Made by a program: the position numbers and the translations under genes. Shown here piece after piece: positions 1-8,717 of a stretch of DNA of 64,000 bases. Within the stretch, counting starts at the first letter, position 1; each line of letters begins with the position of its first letter. The notes beneath the pieces are model-generated. The model did not search any database. It was not told the DNA's origin and saw only the letters and a list, made by a program, of their open reading frames with translations. The stretch is from NCBI GenBank assembly GCA_904419545.1, contig CAJFRY010000021.1:1-64000 (forward strand). The letters are read 5' to 3'. The DNA is from Candidatus Woodwardiibium gallinarum. Its GTDB lineage: Bacteria; Bacillota; Clostridia; Oscillospirales; CAG-382.

Positions 1-1041
1 GGGATAGAGAAAAGACGAGCAAGAAGCTTAAAGAAAAAAAGAAGTCGGCAAAGTCACCCGCTGCCTAATCCCTTCGGCCTTTTCTCTCCTTTTATGCCCC
101 ACGCCGGCAAAGCCGGCGTGGGGCATTGGAGAAAGGCGGCGCATGATAAAATAAGTTCCGTTTTGTGCGAATCCCCGACGCCCGCATAGCGGACGAGGGG
201 GATAGAGAAGAAATAAGCAAAAAGCTTTAAGAAATACGACGGCAAAACAACCCGCCTTTTAATCTCTTTGGCCTTTTCTCTCCTATTATGCCCCACGTCG
301 GCTTTGCCGACGTGGGGCATAAAAGAATAAACAACGCGGCCAAAGCCAACCAATATTCCACCCAATTCAGCGCTATCTCTTTCCTATGCCTTACGCCGGC
401 AAAGCCGGCGTAAGGCATAGAATGAAAATAACGTTGTTTTATAAGTTCCGCTTTACGCGAATGCCCAACGCCCGCTACGCGGGTGTGGGACATACACATA
501 AACCCGTTTACTGTGTTATCCTTTGAATTCGAGCGTCGTCCCGCTGCGCGGGACGACGCTCGAAAAAGAAAAGCGGAATCGCAAACTTTCGTATATTCCC
601 TATGCCTAACGCCGACAAAGCCGGCGTTAGGCATATATATTTGAAATTTCCCGAATAGCATTATGCCTTTTCTCTCCTTTTTATGCCCCACGTCGGCAAA
701 GCCGACGTGGGGCATTGGAGGAGAACGGCGCACAATAAATAAGTTTCGTTTTACACGAATCCTCAACGCCCGCTATGCGGGCGTTGGGCATAAAAGGGAA
801 CGCGGCACGCATCAAAAAAGTGCTGTTTTTTACACAAATGTCCTACGCCCGCTATGCGGGCGTAGGACATAAAAAGTAAGAAATGCTTTTAAAGCCGACA
901 TTCAACCGATTCAACGCCATTCCCTTTCTACGCCTTACGCCGGCAAAGCCGGCGTAAGGCGTAGAGAAGAGATAAGCAAAAAGCCTAAAGAAATAAAGAA
1001 GCCAACAAAGTCACCCGCCGCCTAATCCCTTCGGCTTTTAT
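1..1041. repeat. Mosaic array of palindromic hairpin repeats (BIME-like)
   Basis: Eleven hairpins of 33-37 nt lie at 94-126, 171-203, 288-320, 386-418, 461-493, 528-564, 602-634, 683-715, 759-791, 838-870 and 928-964. Most have 15-17-bp arms around a 3-nt loop. Class A has a GGC-AAA-GCC centre, as in ATGCCCCACGCCGGC and its complement. Class B has a CCCGC-TAY-GCGGG centre. Arm sequences differ between copies but the two arms change together, so pairing is kept. A plus B dyads recur at 94-203, 386-493 and 683-791, about 295 bp apart, with a related spacer (ATAAGTTCCG core) before class B. A third block of about 80 bp recurs at 3-82, 204-272 and 965-1041. The left edge begins inside such a block, so the array continues outside the window. 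No protein-coding gene is supported here and no RAYT-type transposase is present. Confidence 0.85.
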
Positions 1042-1224
1042 CGGGCATTCAGCCTGTCGAACAAGGGGTTGCGGGATTTCACCTATGCTTCGCTTACGGG
1101 CGCTCGCCCTTCAAAATCCTCTTTTCCAGAACTTTTTGAGGATTTTCAGGGGACTTTTTCCAAAAAGTTCCCTGAATGGGGTTTGGCGCAAAGCCCCAAT
1201 AGAACTTTTTGACAGTCCGGCATA
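1042..1224. other. Noncoding stretch with further inverted repeats
   Basis: No gene is supported. There is a 13-bp near-perfect inverted repeat at 1147-1174 (CAGGGGACTTTTT against AAAAAGTTCCCTG) and a GGGG-TTT/AAA-GCCCC hairpin at 1178-1197. AGAACTTTTTGA occurs directly repeated at 1128-1139 and 1201-1212. This looks like the right border of the repeat array or a decayed small element. Confidence 0.5.
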
Positions 1225-1253
1225 TTGCTTTTCAGTCTGTTTTTTGCTATAAT
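1225..1253 (+). promoter_or_regulatory. Sigma-A-like promoter
   Basis: TTGCTT (1225-1230) and TATAAT (1248-1253) are separated by 17 nt. No open frame with a ribosome binding site follows, so it may drive the candidate RNA at 1260-1531. Confidence 0.5.
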
Positions 1254-1259
1254 GAGGAG

Positions 1260-1531
1260 TAGAAAAACGGACGTTTCAGCATATTCGAGGACACAAAACG
1301 GAGCGATTGCATAAAGAGGATATTTGTCAAAACGCTCTTCTTCCTTGCGCAAAGGGAAGGCAACCGGCAGCGTTCCGGAATCTGCGGGAGCCGCGACGAC
1401 GAAGCGCTTTCCAGCAGTCTGAAACCCGCGCAGACACAGCGTACTGCCGGCCGAAAGCGGATTTTATCCCGCAAAACGTCAAGGAGACAAGTCCTTACGA
1501 AATGTCTCCCTGACGGCAAGCGCTTTCCTTT
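1260..1531 (+). ncRNA. Candidate noncoding RNA
   Basis: About 270 nt follow a good promoter and contain no convincing coding frame. GACGTTT (1270-1276) can pair with AAACGTC (1474-1480). GGAGACA (1483-1489) and TGTCTCC (1503-1509) form a hairpin near the end, followed by a T-rich stretch (1527-1533). The hairpin could instead be the terminator of the minus-strand DUF4434 gene. I recognise no Rfam family, so the call rests on promoter, absence of a gene and structure only. Confidence 0.25.
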
Positions 1532-2509
1532 TTATTTCTCGCCTGCACGAATGCGGTCGAAAAGTTCCTTATACGCACGGTAGTATTCCACCGAATCGGG
1601 ATGACCGCAGTAGGCGATGGTGCCGGGGCGGTTCATCATCCCCATGTACTGATAAACGAGGATTTCATCGCAGTAGGGCGAGACGGAAGCAAGCTGGCGT
1701 TCGAGACGGTCGATGTTTGACGGAACAAGCGCGCTGCGGTAGACGTCGCCTTCAAAATCGAACAGTTCCATATCCGCCCAGAGCGCGGCGCGGCCGGCCT
1801 TATCGTGCGCCCTGCGCAGCGCCTCATAATAAGCGGCGGTGTCTTCGGGCTGCGATTTATGGACGCCGACCTCATCCTGATACGCGATATAATCGGCGTC
1901 GATGGTCTCCAGTTGTTTGACGTATTCATCGTCCGCAGCAAGATGGTTGGTGCCGTAGGGTGCGACGAGGATGCGCAAATCCTTGCCGAGACTGCGTCCA
2001 AACGCTGAATAGCGGTTGATATAATCAATGAAATCCGGGTCAATGTGGTGCTCGATCCCGCTTTCATCCGGGTAATACCAGCCGAAGAAGCTGTCGTAAC
2101 GGCCGAAGCGGGCGTACAGCTCCTCCATCGACCGGAATGCGCGCTTCTCAACGTCACGGCTGGTCATATTCTCATGCGTATGCGTCCACGGTCCGTAATA
2201 GCCGACCGAGACGAACACCTTCATCCCGCACTTCGACGCCTCATCCATCAGCGCGGCGATGGGGTCGGCGCAGCCGAAGTTTTTTGCAAACGGATAGATG
2301 TCGGTCTTGAAATAAGCCTCGGCATAGTCCTCATAGACGAGACTGGTGCAAAGGAGCACGATATATTTCATATCGAGCGATTTCATCTCGCGTACCTTTT
2401 CGCGCCACTGTTCCTCTGAGAAGGCGCGGCAGACGGGGTTCCAATACTTCCCCTCCGGCGGGTTGTGGTGCTGGAATTCAAACCAGCTACCGCTGAACGT
2501 TTTGAGCAT
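1532..2509 (-). CDS. DUF4434-type glycoside hydrolase-like protein
   Basis: A 325-residue protein whose N-terminus (SGSWFEFQHHNP, then EEQWREKVREMKSLDMKYIVL) and alternating strand/helix pattern fit the DUF4434 TIM-barrel family, which is related to glycoside hydrolases. Acidic residues sit at expected barrel positions, for example in YYPDESGIEHH and ADMELFDFEGD. There is no signal peptide, so it probably acts in the cytoplasm. The ATG is preceded by AAGGGAGA. It is transcribed divergently from the secreted SGNH/dockerin protein and lies in a cluster of carbohydrate-related genes. The substrate is unknown. Confidence 0.75.
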   Translation of the reverse strand: MLKTFSGSWFEFQHHNPPEGKYWNPVCRAFSEEQWREKVREMKSLDMKYIVLLCTSLVYEDYAEAYFKTDIYPFAKNFGCADPIAALMDEASKCGMKVFVSVGYYGPWTHTHENMTSRDVEKRAFRSMEELYARFGRYDSFFGWYYPDESGIEHHIDPDFIDYINRYSAFGRSLGKDLRILVAPYGTNHLAADDEYVKQLETIDADYIAYQDEVGVHKSQPEDTAAYYEALRRAHDKAGRAALWADMELFDFEGDVYRSALVPSNIDRLERQLASVSPYCDEILVYQYMGMMNRPGTIAYCGHPDSVEYYRAYKELFDRIRAGEK

Positions 2510-2549
2510 GTCGGTCTCCCTTTCTTATTTCCCTTTGTGAATATACCCT

Positions 2550-2578
2550 ACTATATAACAAAAATAACAAAAAAGCAA
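2550..2578 (-). promoter_or_regulatory. Promoter of the DUF4434 gene
   Basis: On the minus strand TTGCTT (2578-2573) and TATAGT (2555-2550) are 17 nt apart, about 40 nt upstream of the start codon. Confidence 0.55.
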
Positions 2579-2617
2579 GAGTTTCCTGCGGAAATGAGCT
2601 TGAAAAAGGAGTCGTTT

Positions 2618-3952
2618 ATGAAAAAAGCATTTTGCCTGCTGCTGGCAATCCTGCTGGCGGCGCCGCTGTGGACGCTTCCCGGAACGGCTGCCGGTGAAAA
2701 GCCGGTCATTACGGCGCCGGCCGACGGGAACGTACTGGCGGCGGGTGACGTAACAATCCACTGGACAGCGGTATCCGGCGCGGACTACTACACGGTCAAC
2801 ATCCGCTACATTGAAAATGGGGAGAACGGGCCGCTCGCGGCGAATGCCGTACCCGTGGACGGAACGTCCTACACACTGCCCGAAGAGACGACGGCCGCGT
2901 TGGGGAACGGCGCATACCGCATCTGTGTCGCATCGGTCCACGGGACAGAAGTGCGCTATTCGGACACGGTAACGTTCCGGCTTGCGGATGGAAACGAGCC
3001 GCTGCTCGGCAAAAAGGCGGTCTTTTTCGGGGACAGTCTGACGGCTTCGTTCGGCTGGTGCCGGCAGCTTGCGCTGCGCTTTGGGCTGGAAGCCGTCAAC
3101 GCGGGCGTAGGCGGCGAGACGTCGGAGATGGCACGGGCGCGGTTCGAAGCCGACGTGCTGGCGCAGTCGCCCGATTACGTGTTCATCTGCTTCGGGATGA
3201 ACGACCAGGTGCACGCCGACCACAGGAACCCGCGGGTATCGGTCGAACGCTTTGCGGAGAACATCACCTATTTTGTCACCGAAGCGCAGCGGGCCGATGC
3301 AGAGGTAATTCTGATTACGCCAAATTGCGTGGAAGAGTCAGGCTATTATACCAACCCGGTCCATCCGGAAAGCGACTACACGGCTTACGGCGGGGTCAAT
3401 GCCTATCTCAACCGTTACTGCGCCAAGGTGCGCGAAATCGCCTCCGCATATGGAACAGGGCTTGTCGACCTATTCGCGGAATTCTGGGGCAGGGACCTTA
3501 CCCTGCTGCTCGAGCCGGCAGGCCTCCATCCGATTCAGGCAGGCTACAACCTCTATGCAGACTGCGCAGGCGCTTATTTACAGGCGCGGTATGTAGAAGA
3601 CAACGTGGTGGCGACGACGGTGCGGTTCGTATCGATCACAGGCAGAGTCGAACCGGAGCTGTGTCTGCTGACGGCGCCGGGGGCAAGAGTCTGGCTTACC
3701 GCTCCAAACGGAACCGGCGGCACAGTCCATACGATGCAGACGACGAAACTCCTGCGCATTCTGCTTGCGGCAGCGAGCGGCGACGTCAATCTGGACGGCG
3801 CAACGACGGTGGCGGACTATCTGCTGCTCAAGCGGCACTTTGTGCTTTCTCAAACGCTCGGGCCGGAAAGCCAACGCAACGGCGACGTCAACGGAGACGG
3901 AAGGCTGACACCGGCGGACTACCTGGGACTCAAGCGTATGCTGCTCGGCTGA
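2618..3952 (+). CDS. Secreted SGNH/GDSL esterase with N-terminal Fn3-like and C-terminal dockerin domains
   Basis: 444 residues starting at an ATG seven bases after AAAAAGGAG; an upstream in-frame ATG at 2465 lacks a binding site. Order of parts: a signal peptide of about 24 residues, a fibronectin III-like beta domain (about 28-120), an SGNH hydrolase domain with GDSLTASF near residue 137, GGET, FGMNDQ and a GLHPIQAGY block carrying the catalytic His, then a beta-rich stretch and two dockerin type I repeats (GDVNLDGATTVADYLLLKR and GDVNGDGRLTPADYLGLKR). It probably deacylates extracellular carbohydrate and docks to a cohesin partner that is not in this window. Confidence 0.9.
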   Translation: MKKAFCLLLAILLAAPLWTLPGTAAGEKPVITAPADGNVLAAGDVTIHWTAVSGADYYTVNIRYIENGENGPLAANAVPVDGTSYTLPEETTAALGNGAYRICVASVHGTEVRYSDTVTFRLADGNEPLLGKKAVFFGDSLTASFGWCRQLALRFGLEAVNAGVGGETSEMARARFEADVLAQSPDYVFICFGMNDQVHADHRNPRVSVERFAENITYFVTEAQRADAEVILITPNCVEESGYYTNPVHPESDYTAYGGVNAYLNRYCAKVREIASAYGTGLVDLFAEFWGRDLTLLLEPAGLHPIQAGYNLYADCAGAYLQARYVEDNVVATTVRFVSITGRVEPELCLLTAPGARVWLTAPNGTGGTVHTMQTTKLLRILLAAASGDVNLDGATTVADYLLLKRHFVLSQTLGPESQRNGDVNGDGRLTPADYLGLKRMLLG

Positions 3953-3964
3953 AAGCAAAAAAGA

Positions 3965-3993
3965 GGGGCGGACTTATGTCCGCCCCGTTTTGC
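3965..3993. terminator. Bidirectional intrinsic terminator
   Basis: GGGGCGGAC-TTAT-GTCCGCCCC (3965-3986) has a T-run after it on the plus strand and TCTTTTTT after it on the minus strand. It sits between two convergent genes and can serve both. Confidence 0.85.
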
Positions 3994-4001
3994 TTAATCA
4001 G

Positions 4002-5510
4002 CTATTTTGTAAAAGTATCGATGGTCGCATCAATCGCCGCCTGGAAGGAATCCCGCTTTGATTCATAAGAAGAGATGATATCCGAGCTTGTCTGCCCGAT
4101 CATACCGGTGTAGAACTGCAGCATGCCCGCCGTCGGTCCTGCCCAGTCATAAACGGCGCCGAGATCAAAGGTACGGTTTTGGAACAGGAGGTCGAGCATC
4201 CGCTCATCCTCGGGGTCTTCCATCCGCTTGAGCTTGAGCGTCTTATCATAATACTCGTACGTACACATTTCCTGCCCATAATAGGCCATGGCTTCGAGCA
4301 GGTAGCAGGTCGCATCCAACTTCTCTACATTAGAGGTCGGAATCGAGAAGAAGGTCGCATAGTACACGGTACAGGAGGTTGCATACTCTTCCTGGTTCTC
4401 GTCCAGCTTCGGCATCGGCAGGATACCAAAACGGACATCCGAATTGTTCATCGCTTCGCCGTCCAGAACGGTGATGGCGCCGGGCATAAAGGCAGCATTG
4501 CCATTTGTAAAGATCTGCGATTCATTTTCATACATATCCGCCCAATTCCCGAACAGGTCGGCCACGCCGACACAGGACTTGTCATACAGCATCTCGCTGA
4601 TGGTCTGCCAGGCACTGACGTTGCGCTCATCAAGAATACGCATAATGGGCAGGTCATCCTCATCCTTGGTGATCATCGCCTGCTCGGCGCCCCACATAAA
4701 GGCCAAGCCGTCATACGCCTGCGCGACCATACCCCAGATATCGCCGTCGCCCGGCTCATAGGACATCGTATCGCCGGAGCTGACCTTGGTGGCTACCGAT
4801 TTGCACATTTCGTAAAGCGCATCAACGGTCCACGTCCCCGCGTCGACCAGCTCCACGGGGCTGGTGAGACCATAGTCTTCCAGAAGGTCCTTGTTGTAGT
4901 ACAGCGCCCAGGTCGCCGCGTTGTCGGAAACAACCGCCTCGCCTGTGATGTAATAGAGCTTGTTGGCAATCGCAAGATCTTCAATTGCCGACTGATCCCA
5001 GTAATCGGCGTTGAGATCGATATAGCCGTTGTCAATGTCGTAATAATTCCAGAAATACTCCTGTGTGCCGAGCTTGGTCAAGTACGTAATACCGTCGGCC
5101 ACAAGGTCATATTCGCTCAAGCCGGCAATGATCTGCTGTTCGATCTCATTAGTCGGCGCACCAATGCCGCCTTCCGTAAAATGAACCTGCGTCGTCAGAC
5201 CGTATTCCTCCTCCAGCAGATTGGTACGCTCCTGAAACGCGGTACTGACATTATCGCTCTCAATCTCGGTTTCCTGAGCAGGCGTGCCGAACTCATAGAG
5301 CGCGTAATCGCGTGCGTTATGGGTAAGGATATTAATCGTTACCCCCCCCCAGTCCTGTTTTTCGAGCCGGAAACCTTCCGTTTCGGTACTCGTAGTACCG
5401 GAAGCCGCAGCGCTCGAGGTTTCCCCGGTCTCCGTATCGCAGGCCGCAGCGAGCGTCGCAAGCATCAGCACGGCAAGCAGCAGACAGAGAATCTTCGCTG
5501 TTTTCTTCAT
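4002..5510 (-). CDS. Extracellular solute-binding lipoprotein (SBP1)
   Basis: 502 residues with a lipoprotein signal (lysines, hydrophobic core, LATLAAAC lipobox) followed by a Ser/Thr/Glu linker. The rest resembles sugar-type ABC substrate-binding proteins, with conserved LADYWDQ/ALYYNKDLLEDYGL and WTVDALYEMCK segments. The start was chosen at the MKKTAK methionine. No permease or ATPase gene lies next to it, so the transport partner is elsewhere or absent. A broken paralogue lies directly upstream (5665-7296) and a third copy is at 38168-39640. It has its own promoter and shares the terminator at 3965. Confidence 0.85.
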   Translation of the reverse strand: MKKTAKILCLLLAVLMLATLAAACDTETGETSSAAASGTTSTETEGFRLEKQDWGGVTINILTHNARDYALYEFGTPAQETEIESDNVSTAFQERTNLLEEEYGLTTQVHFTEGGIGAPTNEIEQQIIAGLSEYDLVADGITYLTKLGTQEYFWNYYDIDNGYIDLNADYWDQSAIEDLAIANKLYYITGEAVVSDNAATWALYYNKDLLEDYGLTSPVELVDAGTWTVDALYEMCKSVATKVSSGDTMSYEPGDGDIWGMVAQAYDGLAFMWGAEQAMITKDEDDLPIMRILDERNVSAWQTISEMLYDKSCVGVADLFGNWADMYENESQIFTNGNAAFMPGAITVLDGEAMNNSDVRFGILPMPKLDENQEEYATSCTVYYATFFSIPTSNVEKLDATCYLLEAMAYYGQEMCTYEYYDKTLKLKRMEDPEDERMLDLLFQNRTFDLGAVYDWAGPTAGMLQFYTGMIGQTSSDIISSYESKRDSFQAAIDATIDTFTK

Positions 5511-5585
5511 AAAAACGATGTACCCCTTTCTGAATTCATTTCCGAGAGCATTTTGACCCACTCTCTGTTATATTTGAATGAAAAT

Positions 5586-5614
5586 AGTATAGCACAGCGA
5601 AAAAGATTTGTCAA
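5586..5614 (-). promoter_or_regulatory. Promoter of SBP1
   Basis: On the minus strand TTGACA (5614-5609), 17 nt, TATACT (5591-5586). Confidence 0.8.
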
Positions 5615-5664
5615 CAGAATTTTGACTGTCCGCGCCGCTTTCCGCTGCGGAAGCCGCCGAATCT

Positions 5665-7296
5665 TCAGGCGCCTGGCGAAACGTTGTCCCAAGCCTGCCG
5701 GATGGATTCCGCCGCATCTTCCAGCGCCGCCTGAAAGGCATCCTTTTGACTCTCATAGGCCGGAAGAAGGTCGGCGGTGGAACTGCCGAGCAGACTTGTA
5801 TAAAAGCCTCCCAACCCGAACTTGACCTCATCCGGTAAATAAAGTGCACCGAGATCATAGGCGCGGCGGGAAAGCACGGACGCAAGCATACGCATATTCC
5901 TCTCCGCTTCGGACGGTGAAGCGTCTGCCAGTTCATCCAGATAGACATCACTGCACATTTCCTTGCCATAGCATGCCATCGCTTCCAGCAGACAGCAGGC
6001 GGCTGCAGGTTCCGGATTCGTGCCGGGAACGGCAAAGAAGGTTGTCCGATACGCGTCGACCGGGGAAATGTAATCCGCCTGCCGCTCGTCCAGCTTAGGC
6101 AACGGCAGAAGGCCGAGCGAAAAAGAAACACAATCCGGCATCCCGGTCTCAAGAAGCGAGAGCGGCCCGGGCATAAAAAGTGCGCTTCCTTCCGTAAAGA
6201 ACGTATACATATTCTCCACAACGGCGCTCGGCTTGCCGTAATTCTCTGCCACGCCGATGCAGCTTTTATCTGTCAGCATCGCGGCAATTTTCTGCCATGC
6301 AGCGACGTTCCGCGCATCGTCGAGACGAAGAACGGGTCGATCGGATGCGTCCTTTTCGGTCTTCGTCTGTTCCGCGGCATACATCAGGGCGCTGCCAGTC
6401 CAAGCGGGGCAGACCATGCCCCAGATATCGCCGTCTTCCGGTTCAAAAGACATATAGAACCCGTCGCTGACCCAAGTCGCAGTCTGTCTGCACATCTCAT
6501 ACAGCGCGTCGACCGTCCAATTCCCCTCTTCAACCAGCTCGACAGGATCGGCGAGTTCGTTTTTCTCCAGAAGATCACGGTTACAGTACAGTACAACCGT
6601 AGCAGCGTCATCGGAAGCAACCGCATCGCCGGTCAGAACCGTTAACCGCCCGTCATAAGTCAGCGCCCGGACGGCGTCCTAATCCCAATAATCCGCACCG
6701 AGGTCGAGACAGCCTTCCCCGATCTCATAAAAATCCTGCAAAACACCCGCCATATTGGGCTGAAGCAGAAAGAACAGCCCATCCGCAACAAGTTGATAAT
6801 CATCAAGGCCGGCAAGGTGCTGCTGCAGGATGGTATCCGCCGCCTCGCCAATCCCTTCTGTCAGCGTCACTTCGGCAACCAGGCCGTATTCCCGTTCGAT
6901 CCGTTCGGCGCGCTGCCGAAACGCCGTGCTGATCGCATCGGCATGCGACTCATCTTTCAATCCCGAGACACCGTATTCATACAGCGAATGCCCGCCGCAG
7001 CTTGCGGCAAGGATATCAACAGTCATACCGCACCAATCCCGGTATATATCGGGAAAACCGCCTTCCGCCGCTTCAGATACGGCCGGGCTTTCCGAAATCG
7101 TGCTTTCGGCAACATCGGAAACGGTTTCTTCCAAAACGCCGGAAACGCACTCTGCGCCTATGGAAACGACCGCCGCGCCGCCGGAACCGGCAGATTCGGA
7201 TTCCCTTGCCTGTTCAACGGTATCGCAGGCAGCGAGCAGGGACACCGCAAAGACAAACGCCAAAAGCAGCGAAACGGAACGCAGGATCTTTTTCAT
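5665..7296 (-). pseudogene. Solute-binding lipoprotein paralogue interrupted by an in-frame TAG
   Basis: The reading frame from MKKILRSVS (lipobox LLAAC) matches SBP1 along its length but is cut by one TAG at 6681-6679. The frame then continues without shift to a TGA at 5665. In SBP1 the aligned segment is DADYWDQ-like (NADYWDQSAIED); here it is GADYWD-stop-DAVRA, so the stop replaces the glutamine codon, a single CAG to TAG change. The downstream part keeps WTVDALYEMC and EPEDGDIWGM motifs. It has a consensus-like promoter. A recent nonsense mutation or a base-calling error are both possible. Confidence 0.8.
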
Positions 7297-7381
7297 GCGG
7301 CAACACTTCTCCTTTCCAAACTGCAAAGCATGCAAAGCTTCTCGAAAGCATTTTGAGCCTTCGATGTTTTGTCCCAAACAC

Positions 7382-7410
7382 AGGATAACACAAATCGGCT
7401 TTTTTGTCAA
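7382..7410 (-). promoter_or_regulatory. Promoter of the broken solute-binding gene
   Basis: On the minus strand TTGACA (7410-7405), 17 nt, TATCCT (7387-7382). It abuts the stop codon of the upstream esterase gene. Confidence 0.7.
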
Positions 7411-8550
7411 TCATGCTTCTCGGAGCAGCGCCTTTTCAAGAACGGGATAAATGGCGCGCGCCATCATAAACTGACCGAGGTCGTTCGGGTGGAGTGCGTC
7501 GACGGCGTAGAGGTCGCGCATCTGCAGGGGGAAGAACAGCTCGCTGTCGACAAACTCGACATGGGTGTCGCCCTCCTCGACGGCGCGGCGCACCGTTTCG
7601 CGGATAACATCCTTGCGCGCCTTATCGTTCTCGCGTTCGGCGTGATAATAGGGATGCGTAACAATAAGGATCGGCAGTTCGGGATGAGCGGAGCGAACGG
7701 TTTTATAAAACGGATAATGCGTCTTTTCAAGCGATTCAAGCGAAGTGGAATTATAATCGTAATCCATCACAAACGCGCTCATCTCCCGCGTGGCGAGATA
7801 TTCGGCAATGGACTGTTCTCCCATCGCGGAGCCGGAGAAGCCGAGATTCAGGCAGTCGGCATCCAGCAGACGGCAGAGGATATGCGAATACATATTGGCG
7901 GGCCGCGACACACAGCCGCCCTGCGTGATGGAGCTGCCGTAGAAAGCGATCGGCTTTTCAACCGCACGAGGCAGCGGCAGGCCGAGAAGCGCATTCTCCG
8001 GCAGGCCGATGACGAAGCTGTTGACGCCGCCGTAAAGCGGAAGGTTGATTGTGACCTCCTGCATGCCGGAGGGCAGGGCAATGGTCTGTTCGTTATAAAC
8101 GGGACTGTCGGCAAAGGTCTGCATCATTGCACCGAGGTAAGTGCGCTTGGTGCCGGTGCCGGTATAAAGATCAATGCCGTAAGCGCCGCGGTCGGTAAAA
8201 TGATGCATACCGGCGATGGCGCCGCGCAGGGAGATGCGCACGGTCATCTTCTCCGCGTCGGTGCGGAAGCGGATCTGCGCGCCGGCGGTGCATTCGGCAA
8301 GCGAGGCGTTGGCCGGAGAATAAGACGTCCGCTTGGAGGCATCGAGCCGGTAATACTCGTTGCCGTTCTCCTTTGGATGACGGATGCCCGAAATGCGGAA
8401 CTGCGGTGCAAGCGCGTCGAGAAAAATCAGCCCATCCTTTTTTTCACGGACGAATTCGGGATCGACGTCTGAGGCGGGGACAAAGACGCCGTCCGTAATG
8501 CGGAGGGGAGATTCGCGTTCTTCCCCGAAAAGAAATCGGTCGGTACACAT
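7411..8550 (-). CDS. SGNH hydrolase with GxDLY domain (Lipase_GDSL_3 type)
   Basis: 379 residues, no signal peptide. The N-terminal half is a beta domain containing the YGIDLYTG signature of GxDLY proteins. The C-terminal half is an SGNH hydrolase with FYGSSITQGG, GFSGSAMGE, MDYDYNS and a terminal DALHPNDLGQ block supplying the catalytic Asp/His. It likely removes acyl groups from carbohydrates in the cytoplasm. The ATG follows AAAGGAGCAG. It is the first gene of a leftward series of individually promoted genes. Confidence 0.85.
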   Translation of the reverse strand: MCTDRFLFGEERESPLRITDGVFVPASDVDPEFVREKKDGLIFLDALAPQFRISGIRHPKENGNEYYRLDASKRTSYSPANASLAECTAGAQIRFRTDAEKMTVRISLRGAIAGMHHFTDRGAYGIDLYTGTGTKRTYLGAMMQTFADSPVYNEQTIALPSGMQEVTINLPLYGGVNSFVIGLPENALLGLPLPRAVEKPIAFYGSSITQGGCVSRPANMYSHILCRLLDADCLNLGFSGSAMGEQSIAEYLATREMSAFVMDYDYNSTSLESLEKTHYPFYKTVRSAHPELPILIVTHPYYHAERENDKARKDVIRETVRRAVEEGDTHVEFVDSELFFPLQMRDLYAVDALHPNDLGQFMMARAIYPVLEKALLREA

Positions 8551-8582
8551 CTGTTTCTGCTCCTTTTATTTTTTCAATGCCT

Positions 8583-8611
8583 CAGGCATCCGAGCCACAG
8601 TCCGGTGCCTG
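8583..8611 (-). other. Stem-loop at the predicted 5' end of the esterase mRNA
   Basis: CAGGCA (8583-8588) pairs with TGCCTG (8606-8611). The minus-strand promoter places the transcription start near 8612, so the hairpin would form the very 5' end of the message, a position that can stabilise mRNA. Confidence 0.45.
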
Positions 8612-8618
8612 CTTTTTT

Positions 8619-8647
8619 ATTTTAGCACCCGAGACGGCCTTTTGCAA
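8619..8647 (-). promoter_or_regulatory. Promoter of the SGNH/GxDLY gene
   Basis: On the minus strand TTGCAA (8647-8642), 17 nt, TAAAAT (8624-8619). It is back to back with the promoter at 8658-8686. Confidence 0.6.
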
Positions 8648-8657
8648 GGGAAAACGG

Positions 8658-8686
8658 TTGAAATCCTATTTTTTATGTGTTATAAT
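8658..8686 (+). promoter_or_regulatory. Promoter of the methylthio/deoxynucleoside salvage operon
   Basis: TTGAAA (8658-8663), 17 nt, TATAAT (8681-8686), about 30 nt upstream of the first start codon and its AGGAGG. Confidence 0.8.
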
Positions 8687-8717
8687 CATAGTAATATGTT
8701 TATCAGGAGGATTGTGC

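Noticed and set aside
1-1041. CRISPR array
   Set aside because: Repeats are palindromic over their whole length, differ in sequence by paired changes, occur in two classes and both orientations, and some spacers are related. CRISPR repeats are near identical and spacers unique.
1307-1513. 68-residue open frame after the promoter at 1225
   Set aside because: No ribosome binding site and Arg-rich unnatural composition; a noncoding transcript is at least as likely.
4179-5825. 548-residue plus-strand open frame
   Set aside because: Antisense to SBP1 and running into its promoter; no coding features of its own.
5665-7296. TAG reassigned to glutamine (code 15-like recoding)
   Set aside because: The SBP1 gene and others end with TAG, prfA is intact, and only one such site was seen.
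7369-8472. 367-residue plus-strand open frame
   Set aside because: Antisense to the SGNH/GxDLY esterase, which has clear catalytic motifs.
8583-8625. Plus-strand intrinsic terminator upstream of mtaD
   Set aside because: Nothing upstream is transcribed rightward. The hairpin coincides with the predicted 5' end of the leftward esterase mRNA instead.
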